Shown: piece by piece, positions 45,681 to 55,273 of the stretch | How the letters are laid out: every line of letters begins with the position of its first letter | Numbering within the stretch: the stretch's first letter is position 1 | Assembly (NCBI RefSeq): GCF_022012435.1 | Contig: NZ_JAKLUA010000004.1 | Location: forward strand, 62,001 to 126,000 | Direction of reading: 5' to 3' | Source of the DNA: Bradyrhizobium zhengyangense | Lineage (GTDB): Bacteria > Pseudomonadota > Alphaproteobacteria > Rhizobiales > Xanthobacteraceae | DNA length: 64,000 nt | Made by a program: the position numbers and the translations under genes | The notes under the pieces: generated by a model | What the model saw: the letters and a program-made list of their open reading frames with translations, nothing else | What the model was told of the DNA's origin: nothing | Databases searched by the model: none

Positions 45681-46677
45681 AGTGCGCGTTGCATCATTCG
45701 ACAGGTTTCGTCGCAGCCATGAGTTCTGGCTGTTGATGGTTATCCTCGGACTCTGCGCCAGCCTGGGCTTCGCGAATGCGCAATTCCTGACCATGCAGAA
45801 TCTGTTTGATCTGCTGACCTCCTACGCCTTCGTCGGCATTTTGGCGCTCGGACTACTGGTCGTGCTGATCGCTGGGGGAATCGACATCTCATTCACCGCG
45901 ACGGCGTCGGTCGCACAATATGTTACACTCTCGCTTGCCAATGCTTACGGAGCGAACTGGATCAGCGTCTTCGCCATCGCGATTGGGATTGGCGGTGCGC
46001 TGGGCGCCCTCAACGCGATCTTCATCCAGAAGCTTCGGATACCATCGATCATTGTTTCGGTCGCAACGCTGAACATTTTCTATGGGCTTCTGATCTTCTT
46101 CACCGGCGGCAAATACATCTATTCGTTACCCGACTGGTTTGCGACCGGAATATTCTGGTTCGAATTCGAATGGGGCAAGGATAGCTCATACGGTGTCAAC
46201 CTGCAGATCCTCGCACTCGCGCTGGCATTTCTCGTCACTTGGCTCCTGCTTAACCGAACCAATATCGGCCGGCAAATCTATGCCATGGGAGGCAATGCAG
46301 ATGCCGCGCAGCGACTTGGCTTCCACGTTTTCGGCCTCAACATACTGGTCTATTGCTACATGGGCGTCATGGCGGGAATCGCTTCGCTGATCCAGGCACA
46401 ACTCGCCCAGTCCGTTGCCCCGACAGTGCTGGTCGGCAAGGAACTGGACGTGGTCGCGGCCGTCGTGCTCGGCGGCGCCAGCTTGATGGGCGGCGTCGGC
46501 ACGGTTTTCGGCACGTTTTTGGGCCTGACGCTGCTCGCGGTGCTCCAAAATGGAATTGTTCTGCTGGGTGTCTCGTCCTACTGGTCGCCGTTCTTCGTCG
46601 GTTTAGTAATTCTCATTTCGGTGTCGGCGACTGCCTGGTCGCAGCGAGAGCGGCGAACCCGGAGCGCGCGCCAATGA
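45673..46677 (+). CDS. Sugar ABC transporter permease 1 (RbsC/RhaP type)
   Basis: A 334-residue permease with about eight to ten membrane segments. Family parts are LLVVLIAGGIDISFTATASVAQY near 70, IYAMGGNADAAQRLGFHV near 205 and VVLGGASLMGGVGTVFGTFLG near 270. ATG 45673 overlaps the ATPase stop by 8 bases, and its own stop overlaps the next start as ATGA. Confidence 0.92.
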   Translation: MPEVRVASFDRFRRSHEFWLLMVILGLCASLGFANAQFLTMQNLFDLLTSYAFVGILALGLLVVLIAGGIDISFTATASVAQYVTLSLANAYGANWISVFAIAIGIGGALGALNAIFIQKLRIPSIIVSVATLNIFYGLLIFFTGGKYIYSLPDWFATGIFWFEFEWGKDSSYGVNLQILALALAFLVTWLLLNRTNIGRQIYAMGGNADAAQRLGFHVFGLNILVYCYMGVMAGIASLIQAQLAQSVAPTVLVGKELDVVAAVVLGGASLMGGVGTVFGTFLGLTLLAVLQNGIVLLGVSSYWSPFFVGLVILISVSATAWSQRERRTRSARQ

Positions 46678-47681
46678 GCAACGCGCCCGGGCTCTCACTT
46701 CGCCGGCGTATGGTCGGCTTCGCCGGTAGCGGCACGGTCGCCACCCTCACCCTGCTGTTGTTCGCGCTCTGGGTGGTGTTCGCGATCACGATCGGCGACC
46801 GTTTCTTCTCGGTCAACACGCTACAATCTATGGCCTTCCAGATGCCAGAGCTCGGCATCCTTTCACTTGCGATGATGCTGGCGCTGCTATCCGGCGGACT
46901 CAATCTTTCCATCATCGCGACCGCCAATCTGTCCGGACTGACCATCGCTTTCCTGCTGACGCATTACATCCCGGGGAGTCAGGGCCTTGCCTGGGTCGGC
47001 ATTCAGGTGCTGGCAATCGCGGCAGGATTTGCCGTCGCCGCGTTGGTCGGCCTTGTCAACGGATTTGTCATCGCCTACCTCGGCGTTTCGCCGATCCTGG
47101 CAACCCTCGGCACCATGACACTCTGCAAGGGGCTTGCGATCGGCCTGACACGCGGCAACGTCATCTCCGGATTTCCTGAGCCCATTGTTTTCATCGGCAA
47201 TGGAACGGTTTTCGGGGTACCTTTTGCGCTGATCGTGCTAGCGCTCTGCGCCTTGCCCGTCGCGCTCATGCTAAATGCAACGCCCTTCGGAGCGAGGGTT
47301 TACATGATCGGCTCTAACGAGAAGGCAACCCGCTACTCCGGCGTCGATACCCGCGCCGTCCTGCTCAAGCTCTATGTTCTCTCGAGTCTGCTCGCCGGTG
47401 TGGCAGCGGTAGTCATGCTGGCCCGCTTCAATTCGGCCAACGCGGCCTACGGCGAAAGCTACTTGCTGGTCACCATTCTCGCGGCCGTCCTCGGCGGCAT
47501 CGATCCGTTTGGCGGCTTCGGCAAAGTCGGCGGGCTATTGCTTGCGCTGATCATCCTTCAGGTGATCTCCTCGGCATTCAACCTTCTGAACCTCAGCCAA
47601 TTCCTCACGCTGGCGATCTGGGGTGGAATCTTGATTGCCGTCGCGGCGGTTCCTCATTTCGCCGGCAAAGCGCCACGGTAG
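46674..47681 (+). CDS. Sugar ABC transporter permease 2 (RbsC/RhaQ type)
   Basis: A 335-residue paralogue of permease 1. It has LALLSGGLNLSIIATANLSGLT near 70, VYMIGSNEKATRYSGVDTR near 205 and ILAAVLGGIDPFGGFGKVGG near 270. A longer frame beginning at 46353 is only the antiphase extension into permease 1. Two different permeases with one double ATPase match the rhamnose and AI-2 importer plan. Confidence 0.92.
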   Translation: MSNAPGLSLRRRMVGFAGSGTVATLTLLLFALWVVFAITIGDRFFSVNTLQSMAFQMPELGILSLAMMLALLSGGLNLSIIATANLSGLTIAFLLTHYIPGSQGLAWVGIQVLAIAAGFAVAALVGLVNGFVIAYLGVSPILATLGTMTLCKGLAIGLTRGNVISGFPEPIVFIGNGTVFGVPFALIVLALCALPVALMLNATPFGARVYMIGSNEKATRYSGVDTRAVLLKLYVLSSLLAGVAAVVMLARFNSANAAYGESYLLVTILAAVLGGIDPFGGFGKVGGLLLALIILQVISSAFNLLNLSQFLTLAIWGGILIAVAAVPHFAGKAPR

Positions 47682-47687
47682 CCAGCG

Positions 47688-49097
47688 ATGATACGCTCGC
47701 CACTTATCGCGGTTCTCGATATTGGCAAGACCAATCTCAAATTGCTGGTGGCGAGCGAGGATGGCTGGCCGCTCGAGACGCATTCGATCCCGAATGTGCC
47801 GAACACGGCAGGACCATACCTTGCATATGACCTTGCTGGCCTGGAAGAGTGGTTCCTCGACACCTTGGCCGTGGTGACGCAACGCCATACCATCGGCGCG
47901 GTGATCACGACCGCGCATGGGTGTGGCGCTGTTCTTGTCGATGGTGAAGAGCCGGTTCTGCCGATGATGGACTATGATGCCATCCCTCCGCCGGCAATCG
48001 ATGAAGCCTATGCCCAGATCGCGCCCGGCTACGATGAGGCATTCTGTGGAATTGCAGGCGCGATGCGGCTCGGAAAGCAGCTGCTGTGGCAGGAACACGC
48101 ATATCCCGTCGAGTTCGCCCGCGCAAAAACCTATCTGACGACCGCTCAGTTTTTTGCCTTGCGGCTTGGCGGACGTGCGGCCAGCGAAATTTCGCAACTC
48201 GCGGCTCAGAGCCACATCTGGGACCTCATCCATCATCGGCCCTCTTCTCTCATGTGTCACCGCGGCTGGAGCCATCTACTGCCCGACCGCGTACCAGCCG
48301 GTGCAGTGCTAGGGACGGTTTCGGAGTCCGTAGCCCGGCGTACCGGCCTGGCGCGTTCGACCGAAATCCTCTGCGGCGTACACGATTCAAACGCCAACCT
48401 GTTTCGCTACAAGGCCGCCGGCATGGCCGATGCCTCGATCCTATCGACCGGCACCTGGATGATTGGCTTTCAGCGCGGCCTCCCCCTGGACAAACTCAAT
48501 TGTGCGCGCGCGATGGTTCTCAATATCGATGTCGATGGTGAGAATGCACCTTCGACATTGATCGCGACCGGCCGCGAATACGACCTGATCCGCGGGCGGA
48601 ATTGTGCGACTGATGCAGCCGTCCTCGCCGCATTGCCCACCCTGCTATCGAGGCGGACCCTGGCGCTCCCCTCGTTCGTCGACGATGATGGACTATTTCC
48701 GGGCGCCGCTCGCCGCGGTCGGGTGATCGGGCCGCCCCCCGAAACGCCTGCCGAAATGCAGGCATTGGCCGTGCTCTATGCAGCGTTCAGCGCAAACCGC
48801 TGCCTTGATGCGCTTGAGAGCTCAAAACGCATCATCATCGATGGTGGCTTCGCCGCAAACTTGCCCTTCGCGCGCTGTCTTGCGAGCCTGCGACCCTCGC
48901 AGAGCGTCTGGGTCAGTCAATCTCCGGACGGAACGGCGCTTGGCGCTGCGCTGCTGTGGCGGCGATTCTCGCGTACGCTTCCGGTTTCAAGTGTGGCACT
49001 TGAAGCCGTCACATCACTCGGCAACGATGGGTTCGAACTGCGCGACCTTTCCGCTGCCTACCAGTCCTGGATCGCTTTCTCGGAGCCCGCCTTATGA
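47688..49097 (+). CDS. FGGY-family carbohydrate kinase
   Basis: A 469-residue sugar kinase. The N-terminal ATPase loop is IAVLDIGKTNLKLLV; the C-terminal half has SILSTGTWMIGFQRG near 250 and the nucleotide-binding IIIDGGFAANLPFARCLASL near 380. The sequence is closest in look to rhamnulokinase/fuculokinase-like kinases, which phosphorylate a 6-deoxyketose at C1. It starts 6 bases after permease 2 and overlaps the aldolase gene by 4. Confidence 0.87.
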   Translation: MIRSPLIAVLDIGKTNLKLLVASEDGWPLETHSIPNVPNTAGPYLAYDLAGLEEWFLDTLAVVTQRHTIGAVITTAHGCGAVLVDGEEPVLPMMDYDAIPPPAIDEAYAQIAPGYDEAFCGIAGAMRLGKQLLWQEHAYPVEFARAKTYLTTAQFFALRLGGRAASEISQLAAQSHIWDLIHHRPSSLMCHRGWSHLLPDRVPAGAVLGTVSESVARRTGLARSTEILCGVHDSNANLFRYKAAGMADASILSTGTWMIGFQRGLPLDKLNCARAMVLNIDVDGENAPSTLIATGREYDLIRGRNCATDAAVLAALPTLLSRRTLALPSFVDDDGLFPGAARRGRVIGPPPETPAEMQALAVLYAAFSANRCLDALESSKRIIIDGGFAANLPFARCLASLRPSQSVWVSQSPDGTALGAALLWRRFSRTLPVSSVALEAVTSLGNDGFELRDLSAAYQSWIAFSEPAL

Positions 49098-49807
49098 CAG
49101 ACCACAATCATGCCGATCTTCGCCAAGGCATTGTCGATACCTGCAGGCAGATGAATCGAAACGGCCTCAATCAGGGCACATCCGGCAATCTTTCGCACCG
49201 GATTCCAAACGGCATGCTGATCACGCCTACGAGTCTGCCCTATGATCGAATGCAGCCAGAGGACATTGTTGCGATGGATTTTGCCGCGAACTACCGAGGC
49301 AACCATCGGCCTTCATCCGAATGGCGCTTTCACCGCGATATTCTGCGAGCACGCGAGGACGTCAACGTCGTGCTCCATACGCATTCTACCTTCAGCACAA
49401 CTCTCGCCGTTCACGAGCGTAGTATTCCCTGTTTTCACTATATGGTCGCAGTTGCGGGCGGCAACGATGTCCGTTGTGCGCCCTATGCTTGTTTCGGCAC
49501 GCAGGCACTATCAAACTACGTCCTCAAGGCACTCGAAGATCGCAACGCTTGTCTGCTTGGCCATCACGGCTTGATCGTGACGGCCCAGACTTTTGAAAAG
49601 GCCCTTTGGCTCGCCGTGGAGGTGGAGACGCTAGCGAAGATGTATGTCCATGCGTTGGCGATCGGTGAGCCGCCGCGCCTCAGCGACGCTGACATGGCGC
49701 AGGTACACGAGCAGATGAAACGCATGGGATACGGCCAGGCGCCTGACCTTGACGATGTCGGCGATGTTCCACGTGCCTTACCTGGGTCACAGGGGGCAGC
49801 ACATTGA
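49094..49807 (+). CDS. Class II aldolase, L-fuculose-phosphate aldolase type
   Basis: A 237-residue zinc aldolase. Metal ligands are in HTHSTFST (His95, His97) and GHHGLIV (His about 157); the catalytic Glu is in SSEWRFH (Glu76). The N-terminal GTSGNLSHRI binds the phosphate. The enzyme would split a ketose 1-phosphate to dihydroxyacetone phosphate and an aldehyde. It is coupled to the kinase gene by ATGA, so the pair forms a kinase-aldolase route. Confidence 0.88.
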   Translation: MTDHNHADLRQGIVDTCRQMNRNGLNQGTSGNLSHRIPNGMLITPTSLPYDRMQPEDIVAMDFAANYRGNHRPSSEWRFHRDILRAREDVNVVLHTHSTFSTTLAVHERSIPCFHYMVAVAGGNDVRCAPYACFGTQALSNYVLKALEDRNACLLGHHGLIVTAQTFEKALWLAVEVETLAKMYVHALAIGEPPRLSDADMAQVHEQMKRMGYGQAPDLDDVGDVPRALPGSQGAAH

Positions 49808-50162
49808 CCGTGGATTTGATGGACAGCCGTGACCGAGTTCACTTAGAAGCAGCCCACGCAGAACGAAAGACGTGGCTGGATGTGCGGGTTAGACCAACTG
49901 TCGCAGTTCCTGGACAGAAGACGTGAACGAAAATCGCCTTCGTAGAAATCTCGACCTATCCAACCCAATGGACAAACGACTATCATTACCAGCGTTTCGA
50001 TTTAGTAGTAGCCCGCGCACAGATCGCCATTCGCGACCAAAAGCTCATCAGCCTTGCGTCCATCCGTGGCCGCCTTGCTGCTTTCCAAGTTATACATTCA
50101 AGTAAAACTCGATCGCGCGGTCAGCTGCTCTTGTAGCATTCACAACGAGTTGCAGGCGGCGC
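49808..50162. other. Gap without a recognisable gene
   Basis: This 355-base stretch follows the aldolase. It is more AT-rich than the flanking operons, and I recognise no gene, terminator or mobile element in it. It leads into the PolX remnant. Confidence 0.5.
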
Positions 50163-50435
50163 TTTACAGGAGTTTACGCCTATCTCGGCGCTCAAATCTA
50201 CTCATGGCGGCTCGACCTGGACTGGCGCTGGCACCAGGCAGCCCTCGACTTCGGTTGCATGCTGAGCATCAATCCGGACGCCCACTCGATCTCCGAACTC
50301 GACCACATGCACTGGGGCGTCCAGATAGCCCGCAAGGGCGGCGTCCCTGCCGACCGGGTGCTGAATGCGATGACGCTCCCGGAGATCACGCGCTACCTTC
50401 GCCAGAAGCGGCGCCCGCTCGCCCGCGCCGCCTGA
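50163..50435 (+). pseudogene. C-terminal remnant of PolX (DNA polymerase X / PHP)
   Basis: The frame ending at TGA 50433-50435 reads WRLDLDWRWHQAALDFG, SINPDAHSISELDHMHWGV and ARKGGVPADRVLNAMTL, the end of the PHP domain of bacterial PolX. Similarity fades to nothing upstream of about 50190, and no start or polymerase domain remains. The stop overlaps the start of the MOSC gene (TGATG), so PolX and MOSC were probably once a coupled pair. Confidence 0.75.
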
Positions 50436-50998
50436 TGTCGCAGGGGCACGATCTGGCGCTCGAGGGCAGGGTCGTGGCGGTCGCCGCCGATCGCGGCCAT
50501 CACTTCAGCAAACCAACTCGGGAGCGCATAATCCTGGTGGAAGGCCACGGCGTCGAAGGCGACGCTCACGCCGGCCCGTTCGTCCGGCACCGCTATTTGG
50601 CACGCCGCCGGCCCCGTCTGCCCAATCTCCGGCAGGTCCATCTTATCCCATCCGAACTCTTCCCGTCTCTCCTCGAAGCTGGCTTCGAGGTTGGCGCTGG
50701 CGACCTCGGCGAGAACGTCACCACCGCCGGATTGGGGCTCGAACGAATGCCGCTCGGGACCCTAATCGAGCTCGGGCCGTCCGCGGTCGTCGAGCTGACG
50801 GGCCTCCGGACGCCCTGCGTCCTGATCGACCGCTTTCGAGCCGGTCTCAAGCGGCAGGTGCTCTCGTCGGCGGAAACGGGCCCTCCGTTCAAGTCCGGGG
50901 TGCTGGGCGTGGTCCGGGCCGGCGGGACGGTCGTGGCCGGCGACAGCGCGCGGGTTCGCCTTCCATCCTTCTCGTTTCGGCCTTTGCCGGCGCTATAG
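50435..50998 (+). CDS. MOSC-domain protein
   Basis: A 187-residue protein with the MOSC fold used by molybdenum-cofactor sulfurases and related pterin-binding proteins. Motifs are GHGVEGDAHAG near residue 38, VGAGDLGENVTTAGLGLER near 90 and the conserved Cys in LRTPCVLIDRF near 130. The ATG overlaps the PolX stop; no independent ribosome site is evident, and with PolX truncated its expression is uncertain. The ligase gene starts 12 bases after its stop. Confidence 0.78.
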   Translation: MSQGHDLALEGRVVAVAADRGHHFSKPTRERIILVEGHGVEGDAHAGPFVRHRYLARRRPRLPNLRQVHLIPSELFPSLLEAGFEVGAGDLGENVTTAGLGLERMPLGTLIELGPSAVVELTGLRTPCVLIDRFRAGLKRQVLSSAETGPPFKSGVLGVVRAGGTVVAGDSARVRLPSFSFRPLPAL

Positions 50999-51010
50999 GG
51001 AGCCCCTGCC

Positions 51011-51958
51011 ATGGCCCGAAAATCGACCCTGCCTCTTCGCCTGCGGCCCATGCTGGCCACGCTGACGGATGCACCGTTCGACGATTCCAACTGGGTCTTC
51101 GAGGACAAATTCGATGGTTTCCGCATGGTTGCGGAGATCCGGGGTGGTCGGGTCGCGCTCTACAGCCGCAACGGTAAAATCATCAGCCACTCGTATGTCG
51201 AGGTCGCGAAAGCGCTGGAGGGCGTGAAGGCGGACGCTGTGATCGATGGCGAGCTCGTAGCGATCGGCAAAGACGGCGCATCCCATTTCCAGTTGCTTCA
51301 GAACGCCCTGCGCCATGAGGCCAAGCTCTTGTACTGCGCGTTCGATCTCATGTTCGCGGACGACGAGGATCTGCGCGCACTGCCGCTCTTGCAGCGCAAG
51401 AAGCGGCTCAAGACCATCCTGCCGCGCCACAAGCTGATCGCGTTCAGCAACCACCGCAAAGGCAAGGGAACGAAGTTCTTCGCGGAAGCCGAGCGAAGGC
51501 ATCTCGAAGGCATCATGGCCAAGCGCGCCGACAGCCCGTACGCGTCCGGACGCCGGACCGCTGACTGGCTGAAGGTGAAGACCGCCCAGCGGCAGGAGGT
51601 CGTGATCGCCGGCTTCACGGCGCCTAGGCGAACCCGGCCCTTTTTCGGCGCGCTCGTCCTGGCAGTGCGCGAAGATGATGGATGGCGGTACATCGGCCAC
51701 GTCGGCACCGGCTTCAGTCACCAGGTTCTCGAAGAGCTCCACGGAAAGCTCATGAGCCTTAAGACGGCGAGGTCGCCCTTTCCTGCCAAGGTAAAGGATG
51801 AGCGGGTCACGACTTGGGTACGCCCTTCGCTGGTTGCAGAAGTGAGATTTGCGGAGTGGACCAGCAAGGGCGAGCTGCGTCAGCCGGTCTATCTAGGCCT
51901 GCGGTCCGACAAAAAAGCCAAGGAAGTCGTTCGCGAAAAGAGTTGGTCGCGGAAATAA
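51011..51958 (+). CDS. ATP-dependent DNA ligase, stand-alone LigD ligase domain
   Basis: A 315-residue ligase with the adenylation motif EDKFDGFRM (Lys33), [20 protein letters not shown] and DWLKVKT, then an OB-fold ending [14 protein letters not shown], as in the ligase part of LigD. No polymerase or nuclease domain of LigD is attached, and no Ku gene is in the window. It would seal nicks or broken ends in DNA. It follows MOSC by 12 bases. Confidence 0.88.
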   Translation: MARKSTLPLRLRPMLATLTDAPFDDSNWVFEDKFDGFRMVAEIRGGRVALYSRNGKIISHSYVEVAKALEGVKADAVIDGELVAIGKDGASHFQLLQNALRHEAKLLYCAFDLMFADDEDLRALPLLQRKKRLKTILPRHKLIAFSNHRKGKGTKFFAEAERRHLEGIMAKRADSPYASGRRTADWLKVKTAQRQEVVIAGFTAPRRTRPFFGALVLAVREDDGWRYIGHVGTGFSHQVLEELHGKLMSLKTARSPFPAKVKDERVTTWVRPSLVAEVRFAEWTSKGELRQPVYLGLRSDKKAKEVVREKSWSRK

Positions 51959-52041
51959 CTCCGAGCCGACGACCCGGAATTCAGACGGTTTCGCGCTCGG
52001 ATGCCGAAGGCCACGGCGGTAGCGACGGCAACCGCCGCCGC

Positions 52042-52317
52042 CCGGCGGCCGTGATTCTGACCAAGGCTCTGGCCCTGAAATGGGTCTTGGAAGACATCCG
52101 CGTCAACGCGGTTGTGCCCGGCTATATCGAAACGGCGATCAACGCCGCCGGCCGGACTGATCTCGCGCATTATCAGCGCATCGCTGACCGCACCGCCTTC
52201 AAACGCTGGGGACAGCCGGAGGATATCGCGGGCGCGGTTGCGTTCCTCTGCATGCCGGCGTCGCGATATGCGACCGGCACTGTCGTTACCGTCGACGGCG
52301 GATTTCTCGCGGGCTAG
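52042..52317 (+). pseudogene. C-terminal fragment of a short-chain dehydrogenase
   Basis: From about 52042 the frame reads [25 protein letters not shown], then [20 protein letters not shown] and [12 protein letters not shown], the last third of an SDR. The Rossmann motif and the catalytic Tyr-Lys are missing; the sequence upstream is unrelated. It is a truncated remnant. Confidence 0.7.
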
Positions 52318-52740
52318 CCTGGAGCCTTGGGGGAGCACGACCTCGTCTCCCTACGGTAGCGCTCAGGCAAAACGGAGTATTGGTCGGCTTCGTCTTGGAA
52401 CTCACCAAGCAAGTCGCCGAGACCTCGACCGAAGAGATCCCGACTATACCCGCCGCAATTATTTGGGTCTCGAATTCCCAGGAAACTTTCTCGGCGAAGT
52501 CGCTTCTTCAGCAACTATCGAGGTCAATCGAGTGATCGGCTGGGATCGAGCCGCTGTATTGTGGCTGCGAAGGTCTTAAGTTGATACCATCAGCGATCGC
52601 TCGATCCCTACATGGATCGAGGTGGAAATCGCCTAGTCTTTCGTTCTGGAGAGCGCCGGTACGCGCGAGCTGCTGATCTTTTGATGCCCACCAGAACAGC
52701 GATATCTCCTACGGTACGGAGACCTGCGACGAGCGTCGCA
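52318..52740. other. Gap, possible helicase-like scrap
   Basis: No intact gene lies here. One plus-strand frame (about 52376-52534) reads LVGFVLELTKQVAET and AAIIWVSNSQETFSAKSLL before a stop, which faintly recalls the motif Ia region of restriction-type helicases. The match is too weak to call a gene. Confidence 0.4.
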
Positions 52741-53430
52741 TCAGTGGTTTGTTTCCGGCAAACTGATCGGCAGCTCGAAAGCAAACCTGGCACCGCCCAG
52801 CGTCGATTGATTGTCGGCCCAGATCCGTCCGCCAAGTGACTCAATGATCGACTGGGCGATAGGCAGATCAAGGCCCATGCCGGACTCCTTGGTCGTGAAA
52901 AAGCTGTCGAACAGATGTGGCAAGTGCTCCGGGTCGATACCCGGTCCGCTATCTTCAATAATGCAGCTTACCACTTTGTCGTCGACTAACTCGATACGAA
53001 TGCCAATCCTCTTCTGAATTATTCCGCTGCTCGTAAGCTCCTGCAAAGCGTTCGTCAAAAGATTCACCAGCACTTGCTGCAGCTGAGTGCGATCGCCGGC
53101 AACCATTGGAAGACCGTTGTCCAGGTCCAACGATACGTTCACATCCTGCACATCGAACTCGTGCTGCAGGAAGGCCATGGACTCTTTGACGATGTCGGCG
53201 AGCTCGAACTCCGATTGCCTGACCGTACCGCGAGTTGCCATAGCGCGGATCCGGTCGACGATTTCAGCCGCCCTTTCGCGCGTCGGTGACGACACGCCTG
53301 ACGAACACTTGCGCCTTCTCCACATTCGGGTCGAAGCGGTCTCCTCTTTGGCTTTGGCCGACTGTCAGCCAATACCGTCAGCGATGGCCCGCAACCCATT
53401 GATAGTCCGGTTTGCCATTTGTCGATGTCC
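52741..53430 (-). pseudogene. Broken PAS-type sensor histidine kinase, C-terminal half
   Basis: The minus strand from 53270 to 52741 encodes the end of a histidine kinase: RAAEIVDRIRAMA, DRTQLQQVLVNLLTNALQEL (N box), EDSGPGIDPEHLPHLFDSFF (G1) and GGARFAFELP. Upstream the expected VEKAQVFVRRVVTDA lies in another frame, and the phospho-acceptor region INGLRAIADGIG ends in a stop with no HE(I/V)NQP. Hence a frameshift near 53275, a stop, and loss of the His-box and the sensor domains. Confidence 0.65.
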
Positions 53431-53512
53431 AGTCTAGCTGATCCGGAAGTTCGGTGACGCGGCGGGCGATCTCGGCGATCTTGCGCGCACCGCGGTCGGC
53501 GCATCGCAAAGT

Positions 53513-55228
53513 CTAACTTTGTCGCAAAAGCGCATCGCTGATCTTCTCGGCCGCCATGATCACGGGGATGTTGGTATTCGCGGTCGGCAGCCGCGGCATG
53601 ATCGAGGCGTCCGCCACGAAGATATTGTCGCTGCCGATCACTCTGCCCTCGGGATCGACCACGACCATGGGGTCAGCCGGATCGCCCATGCGGCAGGTGC
53701 CTACGGGGTGCCAGACTCCGAACACGCTCTGCCGCACGAAGGCCTCCAGGGCGCGCTCGTCCGCAAGCGTCGTCTGGAAGGCAGTGCCGTTGAGCAGCAC
53801 GAGCCGGATCAGGAGCTGCCTGAGGCCCGCGGGCACGTCGAGCATCGGGCCGAGGATCGAGGCGACGATGCGGTTGGCCGTGCTGTACCGGCTCAAACGC
53901 TTGATCCGCGGGGAATAGGAGGCCGGGAAGAAATCACCCCCCTCCGGGTTGAGCGAGGGATGGACGACGAGCTTCGCGAGCAGCCGAACGGACGCGATCA
54001 TGCGCTCGACATCGCGCGGGTCGGACAGCAGGTTGAGATCGGCCACCGGATAGGTTTTGGGATCAGGCGCCGCCAAGGTGAGCGAGCCGCTCGAATACGG
54101 CCGGTTGCACCAGAGGAAATAGAGACCGAGCCGCGTGCCCAGCGCGTGCCAGCCGCCACGGGCCGAGGCCGTGATGTACATGTCCGAGGCGTCACAGCCC
54201 GGATTGTCCGACGAGTAGCGCATCGCCGCAAAATTAGGACGCCGCCGGGCCAGCGGGAGCCGAAGGCCGCGTGGCAGATATTGACAGAAGGTCAGCGCGG
54301 GATGATCGCGCAGATTGTTGCCGACGCCGGGGAGATCGATGACCGTGGGAATGCCGAGCGCCTGAAGCGCCGCACCCGGACCGATACCCGCCCGCATCAG
54401 GATCGCCGGCGATTGCAACGCGCCCGCGCTGAGGACCACGCGGCCGGCGCCGACCGTGAGCTTCTGCCCGCTAAGCGAGACCACCACACCCGTCGCGCGG
54501 CGGCGGTTGAGCTGAAGCTGCTCGACCACACTGTCAGCCCAAATGGTGAGGTTCGGCCGCGAGCGCGTCGCTGCATCGAGATAGCCAGCGGCCGTGGAGA
54601 CGCGCCGATCGTTGCTGTTGGAGAACGCCGGCGGAAAGATGCCGTTCTCGAACTCCGCGTTCTGATCCTTACGGAACGGCAGCCCGGTTGCCGATAACGC
54701 CTCGCCCACGGCGCGGCCGAACTCGGGCATCTCCTCGCGGGCGATGCGGCGGATCGGGATCGGGCCGTGCTTGCCGTGCAGCGGCCCGTCGAAATCGAGA
54801 TCGGTCTCGAGCTTGAGGAAATACGGCAGCACGTCCGCCCACCCCCAGCCCCGCGCGCCGAGATCGCGCCATTCGTCATAGTCGCGCGGCAGGCCGCGAT
54901 TGGCCGATTGCACATTGATGCTTGAGCCGCCGCCCATCACCCGCGCCTGCTCGTAGGCGCGGACGACCGGCCTGCCCCCGGCATTGCGGCCGGCTGCCGC
55001 CGACAGACCCGGCCAGATGTACTTGTCGCCGAAGAACAGCGTCATCGGATAGCTGTCGAGGATTTCCGGCGGCGTCGCGTCCGGCGGGGTGTCCATGCCA
55101 GCTTCGATCAGAAGCACGCGGCGGCTCCCATCCGCAGAAAGCCGATTGGCGAGCACGCAGCCTGCCGACCCGCCGCCGACTATCACATCGTCGAAATGCA
55201 GCTCATCCATTCCCGTCTCATTGCGCAA
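53513..55228 (-). CDS. GMC-family FAD-dependent oxidoreductase
   Basis: A 571-residue glucose-methanol-choline oxidoreductase. FAD motif DVIVGGGSAGCVLANRLS is at residues 14-31, ARVMGGGSSINVQSANRG near 95, GALQSPAILMRAGIGPG near 270, and the active-site His in FGVWHPVGTCRMGDP near 505. Such enzymes oxidise alcohols to aldehydes or acids. An internal ATG at 55210 is an alternative start. It is last in the operon after the MFS transporter, so it probably oxidises the transported compound or a metabolite. Confidence 0.88.
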   Translation of the reverse strand: MRNETGMDELHFDDVIVGGGSAGCVLANRLSADGSRRVLLIEAGMDTPPDATPPEILDSYPMTLFFGDKYIWPGLSAAAGRNAGGRPVVRAYEQARVMGGGSSINVQSANRGLPRDYDEWRDLGARGWGWADVLPYFLKLETDLDFDGPLHGKHGPIPIRRIAREEMPEFGRAVGEALSATGLPFRKDQNAEFENGIFPPAFSNSNDRRVSTAAGYLDAATRSRPNLTIWADSVVEQLQLNRRRATGVVVSLSGQKLTVGAGRVVLSAGALQSPAILMRAGIGPGAALQALGIPTVIDLPGVGNNLRDHPALTFCQYLPRGLRLPLARRRPNFAAMRYSSDNPGCDASDMYITASARGGWHALGTRLGLYFLWCNRPYSSGSLTLAAPDPKTYPVADLNLLSDPRDVERMIASVRLLAKLVVHPSLNPEGGDFFPASYSPRIKRLSRYSTANRIVASILGPMLDVPAGLRQLLIRLVLLNGTAFQTTLADERALEAFVRQSVFGVWHPVGTCRMGDPADPMVVVDPEGRVIGSDNIFVADASIMPRLPTANTNIPVIMAAEKISDALLRQS

Positions 55229-55273
55229 TTCGATGGACCGGCGCGGCCGCAGTTGCAGCCGCGCCGGTAGAGC

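Noticed and set aside
51814..52317. A single 167-codon protein covering the ligase end and the SDR tail
   Set aside because: The first part is an out-of-frame shadow of the ligase gene; only the part from about 52042 has SDR similarity.
52376..52534. Helicase or restriction-enzyme fragment
   Set aside because: About 50 residues look faintly like a helicase motif Ia segment, but no Walker motifs or continuation are present.
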